DNA of 13,489 nt from assembly GCA_903839965.1 (NCBI GenBank), contig CAIMEK010000591.1, positions 1 to 13,489 on the forward strand, in the 5' to 3' direction. Origin of the DNA: an uncultured Acetobacteraceae bacterium (lineage in GTDB: Bacteria; Pseudomonadota; Alphaproteobacteria; Acetobacterales; Acetobacteraceae). The notes below the pieces were generated by a model. It saw only the letters and a program-made list of their open reading frames with translations, searched no databases and was not told where the DNA came from. A program made the translations under genes and the position numbers. Positions 6,167 through 13,489 of the stretch are shown here, piece after piece (the first letter of the stretch is position 1; each line of letters begins with the position of its first letter).

Positions 6167-6236
6167 TAAAACGACCGGGTTCCAAGGGCCTCCCGGCCCT
6201 TGGCGGGTCCAGGGCGGAGCCCTGGCCTTGCTTCAC
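6148..6236 (+). repeat. Dispersed hairpin repeat, copy 3 (touching the bcp stop codon)
   Basis: It begins CCCTCTCGCCAAGACCCTC and ends CCCTGGCCTTGCTTCA, matching the copy at 1-88 in the same orientation. It includes the stems CCAAGGGCC/GGCCCTTGG and CCAGGGC/GCCCTGG. Its last bases contain the bcp stop codon (6233-6235), so the element abuts or slightly enters the coding sequence. Confidence 0.75.
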
Positions 6237-6697
6237 GGCGTCGCGGCCGCGGTGGCGACTTCTTGGGCGTGGCCGGCGACTTTCACATTGCGCCAGGCCT
6301 GGGCGATTTTTCCCTGGGCGTCGATCAGGAAGGTCGAGCGTTCGATGCCCATGTATTTGCGGCCGTACATGGATTTCTGCACCCACACCCCGTAGGCCTC
6401 GGCAGCGGTTTTGGATTCGTCGGAGGCCAGCGGGAAGGTGAGGTTGTATTTGGCGGCGAATTTCTCGATGGGCGGCATCGGGTCGGGGGAGACGCCGATG
6501 ACTTGCAGGCCGAGCTTGCCGAGTTGCGGCAGGGCTTCCTGGAAGGCGCAGGCTTCCTTGGTGCAGCCCGAGGTGTCGGCCTTGGGGTAGAAATACAGGA
6601 TGTAGGGTTTGCCCAGCAGGGCCGTGCTGCTGACGGTGCGGCCGCCGCTGGCCGGCAGCGTGAAGGCGGGGGCCGCGTCGCCCGGTTGAACGGTCAT
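6233..6697 (-). CDS. bcp: Bcp/PrxQ-type peroxiredoxin (thioredoxin-dependent thiol peroxidase)
   Basis: A 154-residue cytosolic enzyme that reduces hydrogen peroxide and organic hydroperoxides using thioredoxin. The AhpC/TSA fold is clear: PAFTLPASGG near the N-terminus, then YILYFYPKADTSGCTKEACAF. This places the peroxidatic Cys at 45 and the resolving Cys at 50, the helix-2 CxxxxC spacing of the PrxQ/Bcp class. VIGVSPDP, FPLASDE, YGVW and STFLIDAQGKI follow in the usual order. Length is as expected. The ATG overlaps the glnE stop in an ATGA junction, so it is translationally coupled to glnE. A hairpin repeat begins at its stop codon. Confidence 0.95.
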   Translation of the reverse strand: MTVQPGDAAPAFTLPASGGRTVSSTALLGKPYILYFYPKADTSGCTKEACAFQEALPQLGKLGLQVIGVSPDPMPPIEKFAAKYNLTFPLASDESKTAAEAYGVWVQKSMYGRKYMGIERSTFLIDAQGKIAQAWRNVKVAGHAQEVATAAATP

Positions 6698-9669
6698 GTT
6701 CCGATTTCTCCCACTTGCCGCACGAACACCGCGCGGACTTCCCCGGCGAGCGTATCCAGGGTGGCACGCAGGGCGGCCAAGTCAACCGGCGCCGGCTCGG
6801 GGCCGATGGCGCCGACCGCGGCCAGCAGGGCCATCGCGGCCGACTCGGAGAGTTTCTCCGGCGGCGAGCGGCCGTAGGTGATGCGCAGCAGGCCCTGCAC
6901 GGTGCGCCACACCAGGTCGGCGCGGATCAGCAGGTCGGCGTCCGGGCGCGGCAGCAGCATGGCGTCGCGCAGCGCGGCGAGGGCGTGGCGGATGGTGGGA
7001 TGGGTGATTTCCGGGATGGCGGCGGCGTGCACGAGTTGCAGGGTCTGGGCGATGAACTCCACCTCGATCTGCCCGCCCGGCCGCAGCTTGACGTCCCACG
7101 GGCCGTCCGCCGGCAGGTCGCGCAGCAGGCGGGCGCGCATGGCGGCGGCGTCGGCGCGGATGCGCGCGGGCGCGCCGGCGTTGGCGATGCCGTCGCGGAT
7201 GACCTGTTCGACGCCGGCGCGCAGCTTTGGCGGGCCGGCGACCACGCGGGCGCGGGTGAGCGCCATGCGTTCCCAGGTCCAGGCGCGGTTGGTTTCGGCG
7301 CCGGCGGCGTGGTAGCGCGCGAAGGAGGCGAGCGAGACCGCCACCGGGCCCTTGTTGCCGGACGGGCGCAGGCGCATGTCGACGGCGAACATCGGGCCGC
7401 CGGCGTCCGGCGCGGTCAGCGCGGCGACGTAGGCGTGCACCGCGCGGATGAACCACTGGCTGGCCGGCAGGCGCCGCGGGCCGGTGCTCTGGGTGACGTT
7501 GTCGGGGTGGTCGTAGACGAACAGCAGATCGAGGTCCGAGCCCGCCATCATTTCGCGCGAGCCGGCCTTGCCGAGCAGCACCACCGCCATGCCGCCGCCG
7601 CGCACCCGGCCGAAGCGGGCGGTGAAGTCGTCGAGCACGCGTTTCAGCAGGGCGGCCAGGGCGGCGTCGGCGACCATGGAGCGTGCCTCGCCGGCGGCGT
7701 TGGCGTCGATGCGCCCCTCCATGGTGGCGACTGAGGTGGAGAAATCCACGCCGCGGACGGTGGAGCGGATGATGTCGATGGCTTCTTCCAGGTCGCGCGC
7801 ATCGGCCAGCCGGGCGCGCAGGGTGCGGGCGACGTCGTGCGATTCGTCCGGCCGCAGCAGGCCCTCCAGCGCTTCCGGCGTGCGCGCCAGGTAGTCGGCC
7901 AGCGACGGCGCGGCGCCGAGCACGCCGGCGACGCGGTCGAGCAGCGCCGGGTTGCGCTGGAACAGCGAGAGCAACTGCACGCCGGTGGGCAGTTGGCCGA
8001 GGAAGGCGTCGAAGCGGGCGAAGGCGGTGTCGGGCTGGGCCTGCCGGGCGAGCGCTTCCAGCAGCCCGGGCAGCACGGTGCGCAGCAGCTCGCGGGCGCG
8101 TTGCGAGCGCATGGCCCGCACGCGGCCCGCCCGCCAGGCGCGCACCGCCTCGACCACATGGCCGGGGTCGGCGTAACGCATGGCGGCGAGGGCCGCGGTG
8201 GTGGCCGGCGCCGGCTCGCCGGTGCCGCTGAAGTCGAGCGACGCCGAGGAGCCGTCTTCGTAAGGATCGCGCACGCCTTCGAACATTTCCAGGTAGCGGG
8301 TCTGCACGCGGGTCACGTGGCGCAGCAGTTCGGCGGCGAAGGCGGCGGCGTCGGGGAAGCCCATGAAGATGGCGAAGGCTTCCAGCTGGTCGCGTTTTTC
8401 GGGCAGCACGTGGGTCTGCCGGTCGGCCACCATCTGCAGCCGGTGCTCGACGCCGCGCAGGAAGCGGTAGGCGGCGGCGAGTTCGACGGCGGTGGCGCGC
8501 GGCAGGTGGCCGGCGCGGGCCAGCAGCGCCAGCGCGTCAAGCGTGCGCTGGCTGCGCAGCGCCGGGTCGTGGCCGCCCCACACGAGTTGCAGGGTCTGCG
8601 TCAGGAACTCGATTTCGCGAATGCCGCCCTGGCCGAGCTTGACGTTGTGGCCGGCGATGCGCGCGGGCGCGTCCTCCTGGGTGCCCAGCCCGGTGCCCTT
8701 GTGGGTGTCGATGCGCCGCTTCATGGCGTGGATGTCGGCCAGCGCGGCGAAGTCGAGGTAGCGGCGCCAGACGAAGGGGCGGATGGCGTCGAGGAATTCG
8801 GCGCCCAGCGCGAGGTCGCCGGCCACCGGGCGCGCCTTCAGCATGGCCGCGCGTTCCCAGTTCTGCCCCATGCTTTCGTAGTAGGCGATGGCCGCGGGCA
8901 GGGCGATGCAGGGCGGGGTGGCGGGCGGGTCCGGGCGCAGCCTGAGGTCGGTGCGGAAAACGTAGCCGCCGGTGTCGCGCGCCTCCATCAGAGACACAAG
9001 ACCGCGGGCCATCCGGGTGTAGAAGGCACCCGGGGAATCGCCGTGATAGACACCCGATTCGGGGTCGTGCAGCAGGATGAGGTCGATATCGCTGGAATAG
9101 TTCAGTTCGCGCGCGCCGAGCTTGCCCATGCCGAGCACGACGAAGCCGCTGGCGCGTTCGGGGGTGTCGGGGAAGGGCAGGCGCAGTTCGCCGGCGGCGT
9201 GGCCGGCGCGCAGCAGGTGCGCGACCGCGGCGTGCAGGGCCGCCTCGGCCAGGTCCGACAGCGCTTCGGTGACCTGGATGAGGTCCCACAGCTGGCCGAG
9301 ATCGGCGAGCGCGGTCACCAGGGCGACCACCCGCTTGGCGGCACGCAGGGTGGCGGCCAGCCTGGCGTGCGGCAGGCCGGGCGGGCAGGCGGCGATGGCG
9401 GCCATCGCCCGTTGCACCGGCACCACCGGCCCGGAGCGCGCGAACAGGCGCAGCGCCGCGGCCTCGCTCACGGCCAGGTCGGCGAGGAAGGGGCTGTTGC
9501 CGCCCAGGCAGCGCAGCATGGCGCCGCCGGCCGGCTCGGCGGCGAGGCGCGCCTCGGCCCGGCCGAGGGCCGCGAAGCGTTCCAGCAGCCGATCGGCGGC
9601 GGCGGCATCGGCTGGAGCCGGCCAGTCCGTCGGCAGACGGAACCTGGGCGCAGGAGGCGGCGTGGTCAT
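6694..9669 (-). CDS. glnE: Bifunctional glutamine synthetase adenylyltransferase / adenylyl-removing enzyme
   Basis: A 991-residue cytosolic regulator that adds AMP to, and removes it from, glutamine synthetase according to PII signals, tuning nitrogen assimilation. Two nucleotidyltransferase domains are visible. The N-terminal (de-adenylylating) domain has GMGKLGARELNYSSDIDLILL with D194 and D196. The C-terminal (adenylylating) domain has LLGKAGSREMMAGSDLDLLFVY with D712 and D714. Each is followed by its helical partner region, with KLGQGGIREIEFLTQTLQL and the parallel KLRPGGQIEVEFIAQTLQL. Length is slightly above the E. coli enzyme (about 946). Both active sites look intact. The ATG has no strong Shine-Dalgarno and lies 17 bp from the divergent gene at 9687. 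It is first in a pair with bcp. Confidence 0.97.
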   Translation of the reverse strand: MTTPPPAPRFRLPTDWPAPADAAAADRLLERFAALGRAEARLAAEPAGGAMLRCLGGNSPFLADLAVSEAAALRLFARSGPVVPVQRAMAAIAACPPGLPHARLAATLRAAKRVVALVTALADLGQLWDLIQVTEALSDLAEAALHAAVAHLLRAGHAAGELRLPFPDTPERASGFVVLGMGKLGARELNYSSDIDLILLHDPESGVYHGDSPGAFYTRMARGLVSLMEARDTGGYVFRTDLRLRPDPPATPPCIALPAAIAYYESMGQNWERAAMLKARPVAGDLALGAEFLDAIRPFVWRRYLDFAALADIHAMKRRIDTHKGTGLGTQEDAPARIAGHNVKLGQGGIREIEFLTQTLQLVWGGHDPALRSQRTLDALALLARAGHLPRATAVELAAAYRFLRGVEHRLQMVADRQTHVLPEKRDQLEAFAIFMGFPDAAAFAAELLRHVTRVQTRYLEMFEGVRDPYEDGSSASLDFSGTGEPAPATTAALAAMRYADPGHVVEAVRAWRAGRVRAMRSQRARELLRTVLPGLLEALARQAQPDTAFARFDAFLGQLPTGVQLLSLFQRNPALLDRVAGVLGAAPSLADYLARTPEALEGLLRPDESHDVARTLRARLADARDLEEAIDIIRSTVRGVDFSTSVATMEGRIDANAAGEARSMVADAALAALLKRVLDDFTARFGRVRGGGMAVVLLGKAGSREMMAGSDLDLLFVYDHPDNVTQSTGPRRLPASQWFIRAVHAYVAALTAPDAGGPMFAVDMRLRPSGNKGPVAVSLASFARYHAAGAETNRAWTWERMALTRARVVAGPPKLRAGVEQVIRDGIANAGAPARIRADAAAMRARLLRDLPADGPWDVKLRPGGQIEVEFIAQTLQLVHAAAIPEITHPTIRHALAALRDAMLLPRPDADLLIRADLVWRTVQGLLRITYGRSPPEKLSESAAMALLAAVGAIGPEPAPVDLAALRATLDTLAGEVRAVFVRQVGEIGT

Positions 9670-9686
9670 GCAGCCGTAGGCTGGTC

Positions 9687-12600
9687 GTGAGCGGCAGGGC
9701 AGGTCAAGCCGTGCGTCGCATGTTTGGCCATGCCATGGACCATTGCGGCCGTACGGTGCACCGGCTGCTGCAGGTGGTGATCGCGGTGACGATCATTGCG
9801 GCGGCGCTTGGCGGGGCGCTGGCCTGGCGGCTGGCGCAGGGGCCGCTGGAGATCGGCTGGCTGACGCGCCGGCTGGAAGCGGCGGCGAATGCCCCCGGCG
9901 GGCCGCCGGCGCTGGTGATCGGCAGCGCGGCGCTGGCCTGGGAAGGGTTCACGCGCGGCGTCGGCGAGCCGCTCGACATCCGCCTGACCGGGGTGGCGCT
10001 GCGCGATGCCGCCGGCGCGCCGATTGCCGAAATTCCGCGCGCCGAGGTGTCGCTGTCCGCCGGCTGGCTGGTACTGGGGCGCATCGTGCCGCGCGAGCTC
10101 TCCCTGGAGGGCGTGCGGCTGCGCGCCCAGCGCGCCGAGGACGGGCGCGTCAGCGTCGACCTGGGCCGCCAGGCCGAGGATGCCGGCGAGCCCGGCAGCC
10201 TGCCGGCCGGCGAACGGGGCGTGCTGGCGGCGCTGCTGCAGGAGCTGGCCCGGCCGACCGCGACCTCCGCCGAGGCGGACAGCTCGCTGTGGTCGCAGCT
10301 CAGGCGTGTGCGCATCCACGATGCTGCCCTGGTGGTGGACGACCGCCAGCTCGGCGCGTCGTGGCGGGCCAGCCAGGTCGGGCTCGACGTGGTCCGCGGC
10401 GCCAGCGGCGGGGCCGAGGCCACCGCCGAAATGGCGCTGACGCTGGGCGATGAGCGCGTGCAGGTCACCGCCAGCGCGAGCCTGCCGCCCGGCGGCACCA
10501 ATGCCGCCGTGGAGGCGCGCATGAGCCCGGTCAGCCCGGCGCGGCTGGCGGCGCTGGCCCCCGGGCTGGCCGTGTTGCGGGCGGTGCAGGCGCCGCTGGC
10601 GCTGTCGGCCACCGCCACGGTGGGCGCGGACATCAATCCCCGGCAGGTGAAACTGCAGGCGCGGCTGGGCGCCGGGCGCCTGCTGGTGGGAAAGGGCAGC
10701 ATGCCGCTGGTCAGTGCGCTGGTGGAGGTGGAAGGCACGCCCGCCGCCGCGATGCTGTGGGTGCGGCAGTTGGAGCTGGCGCCGCGGCCGGACGGTCCGC
10801 GCACCGTGCTGCGCGGCAGCATCAAGGCGACGCGCGCCGACGGGCGGCTGGACGCCACCATTGCCGGCACGCTCGACCAGGCCGCGTTCGCGGACCTGGC
10901 GGAGTTGTGGCCGGTCGGGGTCGGCGGGCCGGGCACGCGCCCCTGGATCATCGAGAACATGACCAGCGGGGTGGCCCGCAACGGCCATTTCGAGCTGCGC
11001 CTGACCGGGACCGAGGACCTGTCGGACGTTACCGTCACCAGCCTGGCCGGCGGCCTTGACGGGCAGGACCTGACCGTGCACTGGCTGCGTCCGGTACCGC
11101 CGCTGGAACATGGTAACGCCAGGCTGACCTTCCTGTCGCCCGACGAGCTGGAAATCGCGGTGACCAGCGGCCGGCAGGCCGGCGGCGCGCTTGCCGTGCA
11201 GTCCGGCCGGCTGCTGATCACCGGGCTCACGGTGCGCGACCAGTTCATGACCATCGAGGCCGACCTCGCCGGACCCGTTGCCGACTTGCTGACGGTGCTC
11301 AAGCATCCGCGCCTGCAGATGCTCGACCGCCGGCCGATCGAGATGCGCGACCCGGCGGGCACGGTGGCGGGGCGGCTGACCATCACGCGGCTGCCGCTGG
11401 AGTTCAAGGTGACGCTCGACGACGTGCATATCCGCACCACCGGCAAGCTGACCCGGCTGCATCTCGGGGCGATCGCGGCGGGGCGCGACCTTGACCAGGG
11501 CACACTGGATTTCGAGGCCAACAACGACGGGCTGAAGCTGCGCGGCAACGCGCAGCTCGGGGGCATCGCCGCGCAGATGCAGGTGGACATGGATTTTCGC
11601 GACGGCGGCCCGGCGCAGGTGCTGGAGAAGGTGGGCGTGACCGGCACGGCCACCGCCGCCCAGCTCGACGCCGCTGGCTTGCCCACCGGCGGCCTGCTGG
11701 ACGGCCCGGCGGCGCTGCAGGCCGCCTACCAGATCCGCCGCGACGGGCGCGGCGAGATTGCGGTGCACGGCGACCTGGGCCGCGCCGTGCTGGCGGTGCC
11801 GCGGCTGAACTTCCGCAAGCCGGCCGGCCAGCCGGCAAGCGCCGACATCCACGTGGCGCTGGACCACGACCACATCGCCGGCATCGACAAGCTGCGCCTC
11901 GACGGCGAGGGAATCGCGGTGGCGGGGCGCGTCGCCTATGGCGGCGGCAGCGCGCGGGCCGTCCGCCTGGACCGCTTCCACCTGGGGGAAGCGACCGACG
12001 CCAGCGGCGATGTGCAACTGCCGGCGCAGCCCGGCGCGCCCTGGGTGGCCACCCTCGCCGGGCGCAGCATCGACGCCTCGGCCGAGTTTCGCCACGGCGA
12101 CGCGAAGGACAGGCGGGCCGCCGACGAGCCGGACCGGACTGGTCCGCCGTGGCGCGTGAATGTGCATTTCGACCGCGTCGTGCTGGGGGAGGCGGAACGG
12201 GTGCTGAACGGGGTTGCCGGCAACATCGAAAGCGACGGGGTGGTGATCCGGCGCGGCAAGTTGAGCGGAGCGACCGGTGCCGGCGCCGCCTTCCAGCTGG
12301 AGATCGCGCCGGCAGCGGGGGGCCGCACGCTGAGCGGCAGCGCGGCGGATGCCGGCCGGCTGCTGCATGCCTTCGGGCTGGTGGACAACATGAACGGCGG
12401 CCGGCTCACCCTGCAAGGCAGGTATGACGACCGCGCGCCCGGCCATCCGCTGCAGGGCAGCGCGGAGATTGCCGATTTCCGCATGCGCAACGCCCCGGCG
12501 CTGGCCAAGCTGCTGCAGGCCATGACGCTGTATGGGCTGGTCGAGGTGCTGCAGGGGTCGGGACTGGGGTTCAACCGCCTGATCGCCCCGTTCCGGCTGT

Positions 12601-12971
12601 CGCGCGACGTGCTGGAACTGGCCGATGCGCGCGCCTTCAGCGCCTCGCTGGGGATGACGGCGAAGGGGCGCATTGACCTGGCGCGCAACGGCATCGCGGT
12701 CGAGGGCACTATCGTGCCGGCGTACTTTTTCAACACGCTGCTCGGCGAGATCCCGCTGGTCGGCCGGCTGTTCAGCCCGGAGCGGGGCGGGGGCCTGTTC
12801 GCCGCCACCTATTCTCTGCGCGGTTCGCTCGATGACCCCGCCGTGGTGGTCAACCCGCTGGCGGCGCTGACGCCCGGCTTCCTGCGCGGGCTGTTCGGCA
12901 TTTTCGACAAGCCATCCAGCCCTTCCGTGTCGCCGCCGAGCGGGCAGCAGCAGGGCGGGTCGGGGAATTGA
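9687..12971 (+). CDS. Large DUF3971/AsmA-like envelope protein (YhdP-type)
   Basis: A 1094-residue protein with one N-terminal membrane anchor (~residues 27-47) and a long, repetitive, beta-rich remainder expected in the periplasm. Mid-protein it has the DUF3971-style motif around W408-P...R-P-W420-IIENMTSGVARNGHF. From about 875 to 1070 it has the AsmA-like C-terminal region, including GSAEIADFRMRNAPALAKLL, the YGLVEVLQGSGLGF stretch, and VPAYFFNTLLGEIPLVGRLF. AsmA/YhdP/TamB-type proteins are linked to phospholipid transport between the two membranes; that role is by family, not shown here. The first start is GTG 9687. GTG 9711 (AGG seven bases upstream) and ATG 9720 or 9735 are alternatives. 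It is divergent from glnE and joined at its 3' end to the next gene. Confidence 0.85.
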   Translation: MSGRAGQAVRRMFGHAMDHCGRTVHRLLQVVIAVTIIAAALGGALAWRLAQGPLEIGWLTRRLEAAANAPGGPPALVIGSAALAWEGFTRGVGEPLDIRLTGVALRDAAGAPIAEIPRAEVSLSAGWLVLGRIVPRELSLEGVRLRAQRAEDGRVSVDLGRQAEDAGEPGSLPAGERGVLAALLQELARPTATSAEADSSLWSQLRRVRIHDAALVVDDRQLGASWRASQVGLDVVRGASGGAEATAEMALTLGDERVQVTASASLPPGGTNAAVEARMSPVSPARLAALAPGLAVLRAVQAPLALSATATVGADINPRQVKLQARLGAGRLLVGKGSMPLVSALVEVEGTPAAAMLWVRQLELAPRPDGPRTVLRGSIKATRADGRLDATIAGTLDQAAFADLAELWPVGVGGPGTRPWIIENMTSGVARNGHFELRLTGTEDLSDVTVTSLAGGLDGQDLTVHWLRPVPPLEHGNARLTFLSPDELEIAVTSGRQAGGALAVQSGRLLITGLTVRDQFMTIEADLAGPVADLLTVLKHPRLQMLDRRPIEMRDPAGTVAGRLTITRLPLEFKVTLDDVHIRTTGKLTRLHLGAIAAGRDLDQGTLDFEANNDGLKLRGNAQLGGIAAQMQVDMDFRDGGPAQVLEKVGVTGTATAAQLDAAGLPTGGLLDGPAALQAAYQIRRDGRGEIAVHGDLGRAVLAVPRLNFRKPAGQPASADIHVALDHDHIAGIDKLRLDGEGIAVAGRVAYGGGSARAVRLDRFHLGEATDASGDVQLPAQPGAPWVATLAGRSIDASAEFRHGDAKDRRAADEPDRTGPPWRVNVHFDRVVLGEAERVLNGVAGNIESDGVVIRRGKLSGATGAGAAFQLEIAPAAGGRTLSGSAADAGRLLHAFGLVDNMNGGRLTLQGRYDDRAPGHPLQGSAEIADFRMRNAPALAKLLQAMTLYGLVEVLQGSGLGFNRLIAPFRLSRDVLELADARAFSASLGMTAKGRIDLARNGIAVEGTIVPAYFFNTLLGEIPLVGRLFSPERGGGLFAATYSLRGSLDDPAVVVNPLAALTPGFLRGLFGIFDKPSSPSVSPPSGQQQGGSGN

Positions 12972-13489
12972 GCGAGGCGGTGCGGCACGGGCTGCGGCTG
13001 GCGCAACCGGCGCCGGGACTCAACCATGTCATCGCCTATGGGCAGTCGCTGGCGATGGGCTGGGAAGGCTGGCCGGCGCTGTCGGTGCTGCCGCGCGGCG
13101 ACGCGCTCATGCTGGGGCGCAGCGTGCGGCCGCAGAGCGAGAGCGCGGCGCAATGGGTGCCGGTGGGCGATGCGGCGCTGCACCCGCTGGCGGCCACCGT
13201 GCAGGACCTTGGCAGCGGCGCGCTGCTGAGCGAGCAGCAGGTGGCGGGGTTGCCGCCCGACAGCCTGGCGCTGGGCGAGACGGCGCTGGAGGGGGCGATC
13301 GCCGGCTACCGCGGCGGCTGGCCGGGCGATGCCGCGGCGTCGGCCCGGCTGCTCGCCAGCGCCTGCGGGGTCGGCGGGCGCACGCTGGAGGCGCTGTCGC
13401 GCGGGGCGGCGCCGGAGCTGTTCAACCGGCTGTGCGACTGCGCCGCGCTGGCGCGCCGGGTGGCGGGCGAGGCGGGGCTGCCCTACCAG
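12968..13489 (+). CDS. Partial SASA/SGNH-type esterase-like protein (3' end outside window)
   Basis: The frame stays open for 174 codons to the window edge. HVIAYGQSLAMGWEG (Ser27 if TTG is the start) resembles the GQS block with the nucleophile serine of sialate O-acetylesterase/DUF303-type SGNH hydrolases. SACGVGGRTLEALSRG at ~131-146 resembles a second conserved block that supplies an oxyanion-hole glycine. The remaining catalytic residues would lie beyond the window. Such enzymes remove acetyl groups from sugars; the substrate here is unknown. TTG 12968 overlaps the previous stop as TTGA, with GGGGAA just before it. GTG 12980 is the alternative. Tight linkage suggests co-transcription with the AsmA-like gene. 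Confidence 0.55.
   Translation, partial: MSEAVRHGLRLAQPAPGLNHVIAYGQSLAMGWEGWPALSVLPRGDALMLGRSVRPQSESAAQWVPVGDAALHPLAATVQDLGSGALLSEQQVAGLPPDSLALGETALEGAIAGYRGGWPGDAAASARLLASACGVGGRTLEALSRGAAPELFNRLCDCAALARRVAGEAGLPYQ

Noticed and set aside
4762..6441. 559-codon + strand frame over the permease and bcp
   Set aside because: It is Arg/Gln/Gly-rich with no domain, and it crosses repeats and two well-supported minus-strand genes.
7837..9690. 617-codon + strand frame antisense to glnE
   Set aside because: It is a compositional shadow; glnE has both catalytic domains intact on the other strand.
9666..12446. 926-codon open frame antisense to the AsmA-like gene
   Set aside because: Its translation is low-complexity Arg/Gln/Ala/Pro/Gly, typical of the opposite strand of a GC-rich gene; the + strand frame has recognisable domains.

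Overview
The window is chromosomal DNA from a high-GC alphaproteobacterium. Codon use, the gene set (htpG, glnE, bcp, an AmpG-like permease, a DUF3971/AsmA-like protein) and the protein sequences suit Rhodospirillales, most likely Acetobacteraceae, but no marker here fixes the taxon. No rRNA, tRNA, CRISPR array, transposase or integrase gene was seen.

Layout: 1-88 is one copy of a hairpin-rich dispersed repeat, followed by htpG (Hsp90) on the + strand. From 1993 to 4714 lies a minus-strand accessory cluster, read from right to left: a strong-looking promoter (4742-4770); a 340-residue protein with a C-terminal NlpC/P60 peptidase domain (3692-4714); an overlapping small exported protein (3277-3708); a 51-codon ORF whose tail copies the end of the nearby permease (3108-3263); a second exported Cys-rich protein (2327-2995); and a HigA-family HTH gene that has lost its C-terminus by a 1-base frameshift. 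Much of 2330-4150 is visibly poorer in GC than the flanking DNA. I read the core as an effector/immunity-type module (peptidoglycan hydrolase plus exported partner or partners); this is inference.

The AmpG-like permease (4798-6090) follows. Its last ~100 bp exist as a second copy at 3092-3201, in the same orientation, so the NlpC/P60 gene and its first partner are bracketed by direct repeats of the permease 3' end. Upstream of the permease, 6030-6236 holds two head-to-head copies of the same repeat seen at 1-88. The permease reading frame runs through one of them, leaving its start uncertain.

The rest is core genome. glnE (GS adenylyltransferase/adenylyl-removase) and bcp (peroxiredoxin) form a translationally coupled minus-strand pair. 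glnE is divergent, with only 17 bp between, from a large DUF3971/AsmA-like envelope protein on the + strand. That gene's stop overlaps the possible TTG start of a partial SASA/SGNH-type esterase-like gene running off the window end.
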